Source: JACKII01 sp041687435 (GTDB lineage: Bacteria > Pseudomonadota > Alphaproteobacteria > Bin95). From it: a DNA stretch of 64,000 nucleotides. A program made the position numbers and the translations under genes. The notes under the pieces were generated by a model. It worked only from the letters and a program-made list of their open reading frames with translations. It was not told the origin of the DNA and searched no databases. Numbering within the stretch: position 1 is the first letter of the stretch; each line of letters begins with the position of its first letter. Below, piece after piece: positions 1 to 10,326 of the stretch. The stretch lies in NCBI GenBank assembly GCA_041687435.1, contig JAWLBX010000017.1:9110-73109 (forward strand), given 5' to 3'.

Positions 1-332
1 TTGAAGGCTACGAAATCCGGCAGGTGCTGCCCTCCGCAATAGGGATCGTTGGTCAGAATCACATCGCCATCATTCCAATCGTCAAGCGGAATGAAATCTC
101 TCACAATCCGGTCGAGGCAGACGCTCATGCTGTTCAGATGCACAGGAATACGCGCCGCTTGAGCCACCGCTTTGCCGTTGCCGTCGAATACCTGGGTTGA
201 ATAATCCAACATCTCTCGGACCACGGTAGACCGTGACGTGCGCCAGATCGTGACGCTCATCTCCTCCGCCGCCGCGATCAGGGCGTTGCGGATGATTTCC
301 AGTTGGACGGGATCGACGGTCGGTGCGGTCAT
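1..332 (-). CDS. Hydantoinase B/oxoprolinase family protein, N-terminal part (runs off the window)
   Basis: The reverse strand opens at an ATG at 332-330 and stays open to the window edge, giving about 110 residues that begin MTAPTVDPVQLEIIRNAL. The order of motifs matches the start of HyuB/N-methylhydantoinase B proteins: the VQLEIIRNAL helix, a segment reading SVTIWRTSRSTVVREM, FDGNGKAVAQAARIPVH, and GDVILTNDPYCGGQHLPD, where the conserved NDP-GG-H stretch falls. The family hydrolyses cyclic amides such as hydantoins or 5-oxoproline with ATP, usually together with a HyuA subunit, which would lie outside the window. It is divergent from the short-chain dehydrogenase at 457. The exact substrate cannot be told. 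Confidence 0.8.
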   Translation of the reverse strand, partial: MTAPTVDPVQLEIIRNALIAAAEEMSVTIWRTSRSTVVREMLDYSTQVFDGNGKAVAQAARIPVHLNSMSVCLDRIVRDFIPLDDWNDGDVILTNDPYCGGQHLPDFVAF

Positions 333-456
333 AGAGCTGCCTTTGTCTGGTTAGAGCCAGTCAGAACCAATCGCCGAGTTGGCCATTGAAGTCAAACGGG
401 CATGCCACCGCAAACCGCTTAACGAACCCACCCGCATTCGCTAGGCTGAAGCAACG

Positions 457-1221
457 ATGTCAACGCAGAAAGCACCAGTCATGACGCAACGCCTCGCCGG
501 AAAGACAGCCCTCGTCACCGCCGCTGCCCAAGGCATTGGCCGCGCCTGTGTGGAGGCATTCGCCGTTGCCGGCGCCGATGTGCTGGCAACCGACATCAAC
601 GAGAACAAGCTTCGCGATTTGGCCACCCTGCCCCGGGTCACCATTCGCACCCTCGACGTTCGCGACGTGGCGGGAATCCAGGCATTGGCGGCTGAAATTG
701 CCGCGCCCTCCGTATTGCTGAACTGCGCTGGTTTCGTTCACCACGGCAATATTCTAGATGCGACGGAGGACGAATGGGATTTCGGCTTCGATCTGAATGT
801 CAAATCCCAGTTCCGCATGATCCGGGCCTTCCTGCCAGGCATGATTGCCGCTGGCGGCGGCAGCATCATTAACATGGCGAGCGTTTCCGGCTCCATCTCC
901 GGCGTGCCGATGCGCTGCGTCTATGGCGCGACCAAGGCGGCGGTGATCGGGCTGACCAAATCCGTGGCGCGCGATTTCATCGCCCAGGGCATCCGCTGCA
1001 ACGCCATCGCGCCGGGCACGGTCCAATCGCCTTCGCTGGACGACCGGATCAACGCGTTCGATAATCCGGAACAGGCGCGCAAGGACTTCATTGCCCGCCA
1101 GCCGCTCGGCCGGCTTGGCCGGGCGGAGGAAATTGCGGCCCTGGCAGTTTACCTTGCCAGCGACGAAAGTGCCTACACCACCGGCTCGGTCATGGTATCG
1201 GACGGCGGACTGACCCTTTAG
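457..1221 (+). CDS. Short-chain dehydrogenase/reductase resembling BDH2 / 2-keto-3-deoxy-L-fuconate dehydrogenase
   Basis: A 254-residue classical SDR. The nucleotide-binding motif TAAAQGIG lies near residues 21-28, NCAG near 89-92, a serine-rich INMASVSGS segment near 138-146, and the catalytic pair Tyr156/Lys160 in YGATK. Several stretches (TDINENKL, GFVHHGNILD, YLASDESAYTTG) are strikingly like mammalian BDH2/DHRS6 and the bacterial 2-keto-3-deoxy-L-fuconate dehydrogenases, a comparison made from memory. A second Met at 481 (MTQRLAGKTALV) is an equally reasonable start, and neither has a strong ribosome site. The class II aldolase follows 17 bases later, so the pair may act on a sugar acid. 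The substrate is inference. Confidence 0.85.
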   Translation: MSTQKAPVMTQRLAGKTALVTAAAQGIGRACVEAFAVAGADVLATDINENKLRDLATLPRVTIRTLDVRDVAGIQALAAEIAAPSVLLNCAGFVHHGNILDATEDEWDFGFDLNVKSQFRMIRAFLPGMIAAGGGSIINMASVSGSISGVPMRCVYGATKAAVIGLTKSVARDFIAQGIRCNAIAPGTVQSPSLDDRINAFDNPEQARKDFIARQPLGRLGRAEEIAALAVYLASDESAYTTGSVMVSDGGLTL

Positions 1222-1238
1222 AGGAAAGCATCTGTTTT

Positions 1239-1973
1239 ATGCGCAACGACCTGCAACAAGACCGTGAAGACCTCGCCGCCGCCCTGCGCTATGCCGCAAA
1301 GCTCGGGCTGAACGAGGGGATTTGCAATCATTTCTCCCTGGCAGTCTCCGAATCGGGCGACGAATTCCTGGTCAACCCGCAGGGCATGCACTGGTCGGAA
1401 ATCAAGGCGAGCGACATCGTGCTGTGCCATCGCGACGGCCGCGTGCTGGATGGCGAGCATACGGTGGAGGCGACGGCCTACTACATCCACGCGCCGATCC
1501 ATGCCAAGCGCCCGGACGCACGCGCCGTCCTGCACACGCACATGCCCTACGCCACCGCGCTGACCATTGTCGAGAACGGCCGGCTGGAAATGGTAGAGCA
1601 AGGCGCGCTTCGCTTCTGGAACCGCATTGCCTATGACGATTCCTATGGCGGTCTGGCGCTGGACCATCAGGAGGGCGAGCGCATCGCCGACGCCATGGCC
1701 GACAAGCCCATCGCCTTCCTCGGCCATCACGGCATTGTCGTCAGCGGCCCCAGCGTCGCCAAGACCTTCGACGACCTCTATTATCTGGAACGCGCGGCCC
1801 AGGTGCAAACCCTGGCCAAGGCGCACGGCAAACCGTTCCGCGCCATTCCGCAACAGGTGGTGGAACAGACCGCCCGCCAGATCGCCGACGAAAGCGACCT
1901 GACGCAAGTGCAAGGCCATTTCGACGCGATCAAACGCATGCTCGACCGCGACGATCCGGCCTGGCGGGAGTAA
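1239..1973 (+). CDS. Class II aldolase/adducin family protein
   Basis: A 244-residue protein of the fuculose-phosphate aldolase/adducin fold. It shows GICNHFSLAV near residues 29-38, then IHAPIHAKRPDARAVLHTHM, in which the two histidines of HTH would bind the divalent metal. A later GHHGIVVSG segment supplies the third metal ligand region. Family members cleave or epimerise phosphorylated sugars, or decarboxylate related acids. The gene follows the SDR at 457 with a 17-base gap, which suggests one transcript and a sugar-acid degradation role. No specific substrate can be assigned. A weak dyad (CAATG-C5 and G5-A-CATTG, 1974-2022) lies just after the stop and may help end transcription. Confidence 0.85.
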   Translation: MRNDLQQDREDLAAALRYAAKLGLNEGICNHFSLAVSESGDEFLVNPQGMHWSEIKASDIVLCHRDGRVLDGEHTVEATAYYIHAPIHAKRPDARAVLHTHMPYATALTIVENGRLEMVEQGALRFWNRIAYDDSYGGLALDHQEGERIADAMADKPIAFLGHHGIVVSGPSVAKTFDDLYYLERAAQVQTLAKAHGKPFRAIPQQVVEQTARQIADESDLTQVQGHFDAIKRMLDRDDPAWRE

Positions 1974-2045
1974 CAATGCCCCCATCCCTGAAGCACGGCT
2001 CCGCCGCCTCCGGGGGACATTGATTTTGGGAAAATAGAGACGCCC

Positions 2046-3719
2046 CTAGTTCCGCCGCTCCAGCAGCCCGCGCGCGATGACGTGGGCCTGGATTTCTGCT
2101 GCGCCCTCAAAGATGTTCAGGATGCGGGCGTCGCAGAGCACACGGCTGATCTCGTATTCCTCCGCATAGCCGTTGCCGCCGTGCACCTGCACCGCGTTGT
2201 CCGCGTTCGCCCAGGCGACGCGGGCGGCCAGCAGCTTGGCCATGCCGGCCTCGATATCGCAGCGCCGGTCCTGATCCTTTTCCCGCGCGGAGAAATAGGT
2301 GAGCTGGCGCGCCATCATGGTTTCCACCGCCATCATGGCAATTTTGCCGTGCACGCGGGGGAAGGCGTAGATCGCCTTGCCGAACTGCTGGCGCTCGGTA
2401 GCGTAGGAAAGCGCCAGTTCCATCGCCCGTTGCGCGACGCCGACGGAGCGGGCGGCGGTCTGGATGCGGGCGCTCTCGAACGTGGCCATGAGCTGTTTGA
2501 AGCCCTGGCCCTCCTCGCCGCCCAGCAGATTCTCCTCCGCCACCTCGAAGCCGTCGAAGCCGATCTCGTATTCCTTCATGCCGCGATAGCCCAGCACCTT
2601 GATCTCGCCGCCGGACATGCCTTCGGCCGGGAACGGCTCCGCGTCCGTGCCGCGCGGCTTCGGGGCCACGAACATGGAAAGGCCGCGATAGCCAGGCTGG
2701 TCCGGATCGGTGCGGGCCAGCAAGGTCATCAGGTCGGTGCGGGCAGCGTGGGTGATCCAGGTTTTGTTGCCATAAACCTTGTAAACTTCGCCTTCCTTCA
2801 CCGCGCGCGTGCGCAGCGAGCCGAGATCGGAGCCGGTGCCCGGCTCGGTGAAGACGGCGGTCGGCAGGATTTCGCCGCTGGCGATCTTCGGCAACAATGC
2901 TTCCTTCTGCGCCTCGGTGCCGCCCAGGCGGATCAGTTCGCTGGCGATTTCGCTGCGGGTGCCGAGCGAGCCGACGCCGATATAGCCGCGGCTCAGTTCC
3001 TCGGTGACAACGCACATGGCGACTTTGCCCATGCCGAAGCCGCCGTTTTCCTCCGGAATGGTCAGACCGAACACGCCCATTTCGGCCATCTGCTGAACCA
3101 CCGGCATCGGAATCAACTCGTCGGCGCGGTGCCATTCGTGCGCCGGGCCGATGATCTGATCGTTGACGAAACGGCGGAACTGGTCCTGCACCATCACCAG
3201 CGCCTCGTCCTCCAGGCCGGGATTGCCGAAAGCGCTCGTTGACAACGCGTCTTCCAGCAATTCCGCGATGCGCCGGCGAACGACCGCCGTCGACCCGCCC
3301 GCCATCAGTGCCTTTGCACCTGCCGAGCCGGTCAGTGCGCCGGCGTCGAGGCCCATATCGCCCGGTCGCACAATCTCACCCTGACTCAGCATCAGCCCGC
3401 CGGCCATTTGGTTCAGGTATTCGCCGAAGCCCGCCTGCATCAGAAGCGCCTCCAACTCTCCCAACCCATTGTCAGCTTCCAGCCGTTCCGCCCAGCGCAG
3501 CGATTCGCGCAATGCCGCAGTGTAGGTGGAAAGCCAGGCAAGGCCATGGGCAGCAAGCTGTTCCTGTTCCAACAAGCCCGCCGAAACCTTGCCATTTGCG
3601 GATACCATCGCGGCCACGCTCTGCCGCGCCTGTTCCGTGTAGGCTTCGGCAGCGCTTAACGCATCGGATGCTTCCGCAAGCAGATCGGGCAGGACGGCGG
3701 TTTCGGATAAAGGGTTCAT
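2046..3719 (-). CDS. Acyl-CoA dehydrogenase with an N-terminal extension
   Basis: A 557-residue FAD-dependent acyl-CoA dehydrogenase that should introduce the alpha-beta double bond in an acyl-CoA and pass electrons to ETF. The usual fold begins only near residue 150; EENGGFGMGKVAMC, TAVFTEPGTGSDLGSL and the C-terminal QVHGGNGYAEEYEISR are family signatures. Glu538 in IFEGAAEIQ sits where MCAD-type enzymes carry the catalytic base. Ordinary family members have about 380-400 residues, so roughly 150 extra N-terminal residues form an alanine-rich, mostly helical segment with no domain I can name. The ATG at 3719 gives the full frame. It converges on the aldolase gene. Electron transfer to the ETF at 21.1 kb is likely but inferred. 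Confidence 0.9.
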   Translation of the reverse strand: MNPLSETAVLPDLLAEASDALSAAEAYTEQARQSVAAMVSANGKVSAGLLEQEQLAAHGLAWLSTYTAALRESLRWAERLEADNGLGELEALLMQAGFGEYLNQMAGGLMLSQGEIVRPGDMGLDAGALTGSAGAKALMAGGSTAVVRRRIAELLEDALSTSAFGNPGLEDEALVMVQDQFRRFVNDQIIGPAHEWHRADELIPMPVVQQMAEMGVFGLTIPEENGGFGMGKVAMCVVTEELSRGYIGVGSLGTRSEIASELIRLGGTEAQKEALLPKIASGEILPTAVFTEPGTGSDLGSLRTRAVKEGEVYKVYGNKTWITHAARTDLMTLLARTDPDQPGYRGLSMFVAPKPRGTDAEPFPAEGMSGGEIKVLGYRGMKEYEIGFDGFEVAEENLLGGEEGQGFKQLMATFESARIQTAARSVGVAQRAMELALSYATERQQFGKAIYAFPRVHGKIAMMAVETMMARQLTYFSAREKDQDRRCDIEAGMAKLLAARVAWANADNAVQVHGGNGYAEEYEISRVLCDARILNIFEGAAEIQAHVIARGLLERRN

Positions 3720-4166
3720 CGGGGTGGCTCCGGTTCAGACTTTGGTCGTGTTACGCCTTGCTCTACACCTTGGATTTCCCCAAGCCCAACGGACAAATCG
3801 TCGAATGCGGCAGAGTGGCGGGCGCGCTGCGCCAATTGCACCCCTCGCAAAGGTGCGGTGCAGCGTAATAGGATCAACACACTTGCCCCGCGAAAGATGA
3901 TCGGTTAGAGCAATCCGCTCGTTCACGTTTTGCTTTCGTGGTCAAGCCCATGCCCGACGTAAATGATGGCATGGCTGTCCCAGACAGACCCGGATGTATC
4001 GTGGCTGGACTGCCGCACCATTTCGGGCGCGTGAGTTCCGTTCTATTGATTCGACCGGACCTGCGCACACGGTCTTCCACCCGGGAGGTGAGAGGATCGC
4101 GCAGGGGCGGAAATTCCCTCAATCCTCGCCATTGAGGTGCGAGCCCTGAGCCAGGAGGATAACAGG
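3720..4166. other. Intergenic region upstream of gltB
   Basis: About 450 bases separate the divergent acyl-CoA dehydrogenase and gltB. Short ORFs in both directions lack family signatures and ribosome sites. I looked for a sigma-54 promoter (TGGCAC-N5-TTGC), which would suit a nitrogen gene, and did not find one. The only clear signal is the AGGAGG ribosome site at 4153-4158. Confidence 0.5.
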
Positions 4167-7100
4167 ATGCGGCTGCCCGCTGCGCAAGGCTTATACGATC
4201 CGCGCAACGAGCACGATTCGTGCGGTGTCGGCTTTGTTGCCGACATCAAAGGGCGAAAATCGCATCAGCACGTCCGCGATGGCTTGCAGATTCTGCTGAA
4301 TCTCGATCATCGCGGCGCGGTCGGTGCCGACCCGTTAACCGGCGACGGCGCCGGCATCCTGACGCAGATTCCGGATGGGTTTTTCCGCGCCGTTTGCGGC
4401 TTCGACCTGCCCGCCGCCGGCGACTACGGCGTCGGCATGCTGTTTCTGCCGAAGGACATCGCCGCCCGCAAAGCCATCGAAGACGTGCTGACGGAAAGCA
4501 TGGCGGCGGAGGGCATGACCGTGCTCGGATGGCGCGATGTTCCGGTCCGCTCCAACGTTCTCGGCAAAGCCGTGTTCGAAGTTGAGCCGTTCCACCGCCA
4601 AGTATTCGTCGGAAAACCGGCAGGCTGGGATCACGAGACATTCGAGCGCAAGCTGTTCGTCGCCCGCAAGGTTGCCGTCAACAAAGTGACCGCGGGCAAC
4701 ATGCCCGGCACTGATGACTATTATGTGCCGAGTTTCTCTTCCCGGACTCTCGTCTACAAGGGCATGCTACTGGCGGGCCAGGTCGGCGAATACTATGAGG
4801 ACTTAAGCGATCCGCGCTTTGAAAGCGCGTTTGCCCTGGTTCACCAACGCTTCTCGACCAACACCTTCCCGTCCTGGCGTCTGGCGCACCCGTACCGCAT
4901 GATCTGCCACAATGGCGAGATCAACACGGTACGCGGCAACACCAACTGGATGGCAGCGCGCAAGCACTCGATGAAGAGCGAGCTGTTTGGACAGGATCTC
5001 GAAAAGGTTTGGCCGCTGATCGGGGCGGGCCAATCAGACACAGCCTGCTTTGACAATGCGCTGGAATTGCTGGTGCTTGGCGGCTACTCGCTGATGCATG
5101 CGATGATGGTGATGATTCCGGAAGCATGGGCCGGCAATAAGCTCATGGATGCGAAGCGTCGCGCCTTCTATGAATATCACGCCAGCCTGATGGAGCCGTG
5201 GGACGGCCCAGCCGCAGTCTGCTTTACCGACGGGCGCCAGATCGGCGCCACGCTGGACCGCAACGGCCTGCGCCCCGCACGCTATATTGTCACCACGGAC
5301 GACCGCATCATCATGGGGTCGGAGGTTGGCGTCCTGCCGATCCCGCCGGAAATGATCAAGCAGCAATGGCGCTTGCAACCCGGCAAGATGCTGCTGGTGG
5401 ATATGGAGCAGGGCCGCATCGTGGATGATGCGGAACTGAAGGCCTCGCTTGCCGATGCCCATCCCTACCAGGAATGGCTGAATGCAAGCCAGTACCAGCT
5501 GGAAGACCTGCCCCCGGCTCAGAAAGCCCCGCCGACCAGCAACGTGCCACTGCTCGACCGTCAACAGGCGTTCGGCTATACGATGGAAGACCTGAAATTC
5601 TTCCTGGAGCCGATGGCGAGCGTGGGCGATGACCCGGTTGGCTCGATGGGCAAGGACACGCCGATCAGCGTGCTGTCCGACAGGTCGAAACTGCTCTACA
5701 CCTACTTCAAGCAAAACTTCGCCCAGGTCACCAACCCGCCGATCGATCCGATCCGCGAGGAAGTGGTGATGAGCCTCACCACCCTTATCGGCCCGCGTCC
5801 GAACCTACTCGGTTCCGGCCATGACGAGCAGCACAAGCGTCTGGAGGCACACCAGCCCATCCTCTCCAATGAAGACTTGGAGAAAATCCGGGAATTCGAC
5901 GAACTGGTCGGCACAGCCTTCCGCACCAAGACGCTAGATATTTGCTGGAGCGCGGAGGACGGTATCGAGGGCCTGGCGCCCGCCGTGCAGGCACTGTGCG
6001 AGGCAGCGGAACAGGCTGTTGGTGAGGCCTATAACATCCTCATCCTGTCCGACCGCAGCATGAATGCGACCCGGATCCCGATGCCGGCCTTGCTGGCATG
6101 CTCGGCCGTGCACCATCACCTGATCCGCAAGGGTCTGCGCACCGAAACCGGCCTGGTGATCGAGACCGGCGAAGCGCGCGAAGTACACCATATGTGTGTG
6201 CTTGCAGGCTATGGTGCAGAGGCAATCAACCCCTACCTAGCATTTGAGACCATCGCGGAGCGGTTGGATGAACTGCCGGATGGCATGACGCTGGAAAAAG
6301 CGAACTACAATTACGTCAAGGCGCTGAACAAAGGCATCCTAAAGGTCTGCTCAAAGATGGGGATTTCCACCTATCAGAGCTATTGCGGCGCGCAGATATT
6401 CGACGCCGTTGGCCTTTCCACGCCATTCATCGACGCATACTTCACTGGCACGGCAACGACCGTGGAGGGCATCGGGCTGGAAGACGTGGCACGGGAGACC
6501 GTGCAACGCCATGCCCGGGCCTTCGGTGACGACCCGGTGCTGAAGCGCATGCTGGATGTCGGCGGCGAATATGCCTTCCGCTTCCGCGGAGAATATCACG
6601 CCTGGAACCCGACGACGGTCGCCCATCTGCAACACGCGGTCCGGGGCAATAACACCCAGGAGTACAAACTGTTCGCGCAGAAGATGAACGACCAGTCGCG
6701 CGACCTTTATACCCTGCGCGGCCTGTTCGACTTCAAACCCGGCCAACCCATCCCGATCGAGGAGGTCGAGCCAGCGACGGAGATCGTCAAGCGCTTCTCC
6801 ACCGGCGCGATGAGCTTCGGCTCGATCAGCCGCGAGGCGCATACCACGCTCGCCATCGCCATGAACCGCATCGGCGGCCGCTCCAACACCGGTGAGGGCG
6901 GCGAAGAGCCCGACCGCTTCGTGCCGCTGGCCAAAGATCATCCGTTCTGGAAGCAGAACGGCGACACCATGCGCAGCCGCATCAAGCAGGTGGCGTCGGG
7001 CCGGTTCGGCGTAACCACCGAGTACTTGGTGAATGCGGACGACATCCAGATCAAAATGGCCCAGGGCGCAAAGCCTGGCGAAGGCGGGCAGTTGCCTGGT

Positions 7101-8795
7101 CATAAAGTGGATCGGGCGATTGCGACAGTGCGCCACTCGACCCCTGGCGTCGGCCTGATTTCACCGCCACCGCACCATGACATCTACTCGATTGAAGATC
7201 TCGCGCAGTTAATCCACGACCTGAAAAACGCCAATCCCCGTGCTCGTATTAGCGTCAAGCTAGTGTCAGAGGTTGGCGTCGGTACGGTCGCGGCGGGCGT
7301 GTCCAAGGCGAAGGCCGACCACGTGACCATCTCTGGTTTCGAGGGCGGCACCGGCGCCTCGCCGGTCACCTCGCTGACCCATGCGGGCAGCCCGTGGGAG
7401 ATCGGCCTGGCGGAGACGCACCAGACACTGGTGCTGAATGGCCTGCGCGGCCGCATTGCGGTGCAGACCGACGGCGGCCTGCGCACCGGCCGCGACGTGG
7501 TCATCGCCGGCCTGCTGGGCGCCGACGAAATGGGTTTCGCCACTGCGCCGCTGATCAGCATGGGCTGCATCATGATGCGCAAGTGCCATCTGAACACCTG
7601 TCCGGTCGGGGTCGCAACCCAGAACCCGGAACTGCGCAAACGTTTCCAGGGTACGCCCGACAATGTCATCAACTACTTCTTCTTCGTTGCGGAGGAAGTG
7701 CGCGAGTTGATGGCGCAGCTTGGCTTCTGCACCTTCAATGAACTGATCGGGCATACCGAAATGCTCGATATGCGGAAGGCCGAGGATCATTGGAAGGCGG
7801 AGGGCATCAACCTGCGCAAGCTGATGCACAAGCCGGACGTACCCAAGAACATCGCGGTTTATAATTGCGAGACTCAGGATCACGGGTTGGAAAAGGCGTT
7901 GGATCAAACGCTCATCGCCCAGGCCAAGCCCGCGCTCGAAAATCGCCAGCCCGTGGTGATCGAGACCGAGGTGCGGAACATTAACCGCACCGTAGGCGCC
8001 ATGCTGTCTGGTGAGGTGGCGAAGCGCTACGGCCATGCCGGCCTGCCCGAAGACACGATTGCGATCAAGGCAACCGGCGTCGGCGGCCAAAGCTTCGGCG
8101 CATTCCTGGCGCGCGGCGTCTCGATTGAGTTGGAGGGCGTGGCCAACGACTACGTCGGCAAGGGCCTCTCCGGCGGACGGATCGCGGTCTACCCGCCGCG
8201 CATCTCGCCCTATGTGGCGGAGGACAACATCGTCGTCGGCAACACCGTCCTCTATGGCGCAATCGATGGCGAAGCCTATTTCCGCGGTGTCGCCGGCGAA
8301 CGCTTCTGCGTCCGCAACTCCGGTGCTTTCTGTGTGGTGGAGGGTGTGGGCGACCATGGCGGCGAGTACATGACCGGTGGCTGCATGGTCGTGCTCGGGC
8401 ACACCGGCGTGAACTTTGCAGCCGGCATGAGCGGCGGCTTGGCCTATGTCTTCGATCCGGACCGCCGGTTTGAACAGCGCTGCAACATGGAGATGGTATC
8501 GCTCGAACCCATCGACCCGCACGAGCCTGCCCCGGCAGACCCGTCCGTTGTCATGATGAAAGGCCTGCCCCAACTCAAACACCACGTGCACAGGCTGCGA
8601 ATACTGATTGAACGGCACGCGCACTACACCAACAGTCCGGTTGCGCGGAATATTCTCGACAACTTCGAAACGATGGTAGGCCGGTTCGTTTTGGTCATGC
8701 CGAACGACTTCCGCCGCGCCCTCAATGAAATGGCAGCAGAAGATGCCGCCGCCGCAGGTACTGCCGGCGCGGCCGAGGAGGTGACCCATGGGTAA
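4167..8795 (+). CDS. gltB: Glutamate synthase (NADPH) large subunit
   Basis: GltB transfers the amide of glutamine to 2-oxoglutarate, giving two glutamates, using electrons delivered by GltD. I set the start at the ATG at 4167 because AGGAGG at 4153-4158 lies 8 bases upstream; a GTG at 4137 is in frame but has no such site. That gives 1542 residues, normal for the family. A short propeptide precedes CGVGF, so Cys19 is the expected N-terminal nucleophile of the glutaminase domain. The central and FMN domains follow ([12 protein letters not shown], then [14 protein letters not shown]). Cysteines near 1134, 1140 and 1145 ([15 protein letters not shown]) bind the 3Fe-4S cluster, and the C-terminal glycine-rich beta-helix closes the protein. 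It overlaps gltD by 8 bases. Confidence 0.98.
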   Translation: MRLPAAQGLYDPRNEHDSCGVGFVADIKGRKSHQHVRDGLQILLNLDHRGAVGADPLTGDGAGILTQIPDGFFRAVCGFDLPAAGDYGVGMLFLPKDIAARKAIEDVLTESMAAEGMTVLGWRDVPVRSNVLGKAVFEVEPFHRQVFVGKPAGWDHETFERKLFVARKVAVNKVTAGNMPGTDDYYVPSFSSRTLVYKGMLLAGQVGEYYEDLSDPRFESAFALVHQRFSTNTFPSWRLAHPYRMICHNGEINTVRGNTNWMAARKHSMKSELFGQDLEKVWPLIGAGQSDTACFDNALELLVLGGYSLMHAMMVMIPEAWAGNKLMDAKRRAFYEYHASLMEPWDGPAAVCFTDGRQIGATLDRNGLRPARYIVTTDDRIIMGSEVGVLPIPPEMIKQQWRLQPGKMLLVDMEQGRIVDDAELKASLADAHPYQEWLNASQYQLEDLPPAQKAPPTSNVPLLDRQQAFGYTMEDLKFFLEPMASVGDDPVGSMGKDTPISVLSDRSKLLYTYFKQNFAQVTNPPIDPIREEVVMSLTTLIGPRPNLLGSGHDEQHKRLEAHQPILSNEDLEKIREFDELVGTAFRTKTLDICWSAEDGIEGLAPAVQALCEAAEQAVGEAYNILILSDRSMNATRIPMPALLACSAVHHHLIRKGLRTETGLVIETGEAREVHHMCVLAGYGAEAINPYLAFETIAERLDELPDGMTLEKANYNYVKALNKGILKVCSKMGISTYQSYCGAQIFDAVGLSTPFIDAYFTGTATTVEGIGLEDVARETVQRHARAFGDDPVLKRMLDVGGEYAFRFRGEYHAWNPTTVAHLQHAVRGNNTQEYKLFAQKMNDQSRDLYTLRGLFDFKPGQPIPIEEVEPATEIVKRFSTGAMSFGSISREAHTTLAIAMNRIGGRSNTGEGGEEPDRFVPLAKDHPFWKQNGDTMRSRIKQVASGRFGVTTEYLVNADDIQIKMAQGAKPGEGGQLPGHKVDRAIATVRHSTPGVGLISPPPHHDIYSIEDLAQLIHDLKNANPRARISVKLVSEVGVGTVAAGVSKAKADHVTISGFEGGTGASPVTSLTHAGSPWEIGLAETHQTLVLNGLRGRIAVQTDGGLRTGRDVVIAGLLGADEMGFATAPLISMGCIMMRKCHLNTCPVGVATQNPELRKRFQGTPDNVINYFFFVAEEVRELMAQLGFCTFNELIGHTEMLDMRKAEDHWKAEGINLRKLMHKPDVPKNIAVYNCETQDHGLEKALDQTLIAQAKPALENRQPVVIETEVRNINRTVGAMLSGEVAKRYGHAGLPEDTIAIKATGVGGQSFGAFLARGVSIELEGVANDYVGKGLSGGRIAVYPPRISPYVAEDNIVVGNTVLYGAIDGEAYFRGVAGERFCVRNSGAFCVVEGVGDHGGEYMTGGCMVVLGHTGVNFAAGMSGGLAYVFDPDRRFEQRCNMEMVSLEPIDPHEPAPADPSVVMMKGLPQLKHHVHRLRILIERHAHYTNSPVARNILDNFETMVGRFVLVMPNDFRRALNEMAAEDAAAAGTAGAAEEVTHG

Positions 8796-10257
8796 GCCCA
8801 CCGGGTTTCTGGAAGAAGAGCGCCACGACCGCAGCTATGAGCCGGTCGAAGAACGCCTGAAGCATTGGCATGAATTCATCAAGCCACTGCCGGAGAACGA
8901 GGTTCGGGCGCAGGGCTCGCGTTGCATGGATTGCGGCATCCCGTTTTGTCACAATGGCTGCCCGGTCAACAATCAGATCCCGGACTGGAACCATCTGACG
9001 TATCTGGGAGAGTGGGAAGAGGCGTGGGAAAATCTTCACTCAACCAATAACTTCCCGGAATTTACCGGCCGTGTCTGCCCCGCGCCGTGTGAGGAAAGTT
9101 GCACGCTGAACCTCAATACCTTTGTGCGGCCGGTCACGATCAAGACCATTGAATGCGCCATTGCCGACAAGGGCCGGGAAAACGGTTGGCTGGTTCCAGA
9201 ACCGCCGGAAAAGAAGACGGGCAAGCGCGTCGCCGTCGTTGGCTCCGGCCCGGCCGGCATGGCGTGCGCCCAGCAGTTGGCACGCGCCGGTCACGATGTG
9301 ACCCTGTTCGAAAAGAACGACCGCATCGGCGGCCTGCTGCGCTATGGCATTCCGGATTTCAAGATGGAAAAGCACCTGATTGACGCCCGCGTGAAGCAAA
9401 TGCAGGCTGAGGGTGTGACAATTAAGACTGGCGTACAAGTAGGCAAGGATGTCTCCGCAAAACAACTTGCGGATGAATTTGACGCGGTCGTGCTTTCGGG
9501 CGGTGCGGAAAGCCCACGCGATCTGGATGTGCCAGGCCGCGAGCTCAAGGGCGTCCATTTCGCAATGGAATTCCTGCCACAGCAGAACAAACGTGTGGCA
9601 GGCGATACCTTGCCAGACGAGCAGGAAATTCTGGCGACAGGCAAGAACGTCATCGTGATCGGCGGCGGCGATACCGGCAGCGACTGCATTGGCACGTCAA
9701 CCCGTCAGGGCGCGAAACTGGTGCGCCAGTTCGAACTGTTCGACAAGCCGCCAGCGGCCGAGAACAAGCCGCTGGTCTGGCCGGACTGGCCACGCAAGGA
9801 GCGTATCTCCACCAGCCAGATCGAGGTAAACGAGACCTACGGCATCAGCACCGAGTATGAGATGGTCACGAGCGAGTTGGTCGGCGATGCCAACGGCAAT
9901 GTCGCGAAGATCAAGGGCAACCGGGTCAAATGGGTCAATAAGGATGGCCGCATGACGCCGGAAACCGTCGGCACTTTCGAATATGACGCCGAATTGGTGC
10001 TGCTGGCGATGGGCTTCGTTGGTCCGCGGCAGGATGACGTGCTCGCCGATCTGGGCATCAACACCGTCGTCCAGCGCGATGCCCTTGGCCGCATTCCGGA
10101 GGCACCGTCGGACTACAAGACCGACCTGCCGAATGTGTTCGCCGCTGGCGATATGCGCCGCGGCCAGTCACTGGTAGTCTGGGCGATCCGCGAGGGGCGC
10201 CAGTGCGCCCATGCCGTCGATGAGTTCTTGATGGGCGAAAGCGTCCTGCCGCGCTAA
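8788..10257 (+). CDS. gltD: Glutamate synthase small subunit
   Basis: A 489-residue NADPH-oxidising partner of GltB. The N-terminal part carries two cysteine groups for [4Fe-4S] clusters: Cys46, 49, 54, 58 and Cys96, 100, 104. An FAD-binding motif [19 protein letters not shown] follows near residues 150-170, then a second dinucleotide motif [13 protein letters not shown] for NADPH. The C-terminal [16 protein letters not shown] segment is typical of the family. The start at 8788 lies inside the end of gltB and is preceded by a GAGGAGG ribosome site, indicating coupled translation of the two subunits. Length and all motifs are normal. Confidence 0.98.
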   Translation: MGKPTGFLEEERHDRSYEPVEERLKHWHEFIKPLPENEVRAQGSRCMDCGIPFCHNGCPVNNQIPDWNHLTYLGEWEEAWENLHSTNNFPEFTGRVCPAPCEESCTLNLNTFVRPVTIKTIECAIADKGRENGWLVPEPPEKKTGKRVAVVGSGPAGMACAQQLARAGHDVTLFEKNDRIGGLLRYGIPDFKMEKHLIDARVKQMQAEGVTIKTGVQVGKDVSAKQLADEFDAVVLSGGAESPRDLDVPGRELKGVHFAMEFLPQQNKRVAGDTLPDEQEILATGKNVIVIGGGDTGSDCIGTSTRQGAKLVRQFELFDKPPAAENKPLVWPDWPRKERISTSQIEVNETYGISTEYEMVTSELVGDANGNVAKIKGNRVKWVNKDGRMTPETVGTFEYDAELVLLAMGFVGPRQDDVLADLGINTVVQRDALGRIPEAPSDYKTDLPNVFAAGDMRRGQSLVVWAIREGRQCAHAVDEFLMGESVLPR

Positions 10258-10326
10258 TCCCCGTTTTGCCTCGGCACGGGAGGCGCTGCCTTGGACCCTC
10301 CCTATCCGCCCAATAAAGAGGGTCTT

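Noticed and set aside
1974..2022. CAATG-C5 ... G5-A-CATTG dyad after the aldolase as a terminator
   Set aside because: The loop is 28 bases long, the stem is interrupted and only four Ts follow. Too weak to list as a feature.
2082..3242. 386-codon forward ORF opposite the acyl-CoA dehydrogenase
   Set aside because: The reverse-strand frame has complete acyl-CoA dehydrogenase motifs. The forward translation is His/Ala/Gly-rich noise.
4137..4166. GTG at 4137 as the gltB start
   Set aside because: The AGGAGG site at 4153-4158 lies inside that extension and is correctly spaced for the ATG at 4167. The propeptide length from 4167 fits the family.
7266..8801. 511-codon reverse-strand ORF opposite gltB
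   Set aside because: It mirrors codons of the conserved GltB C-terminal half and has no family features or ribosome site.
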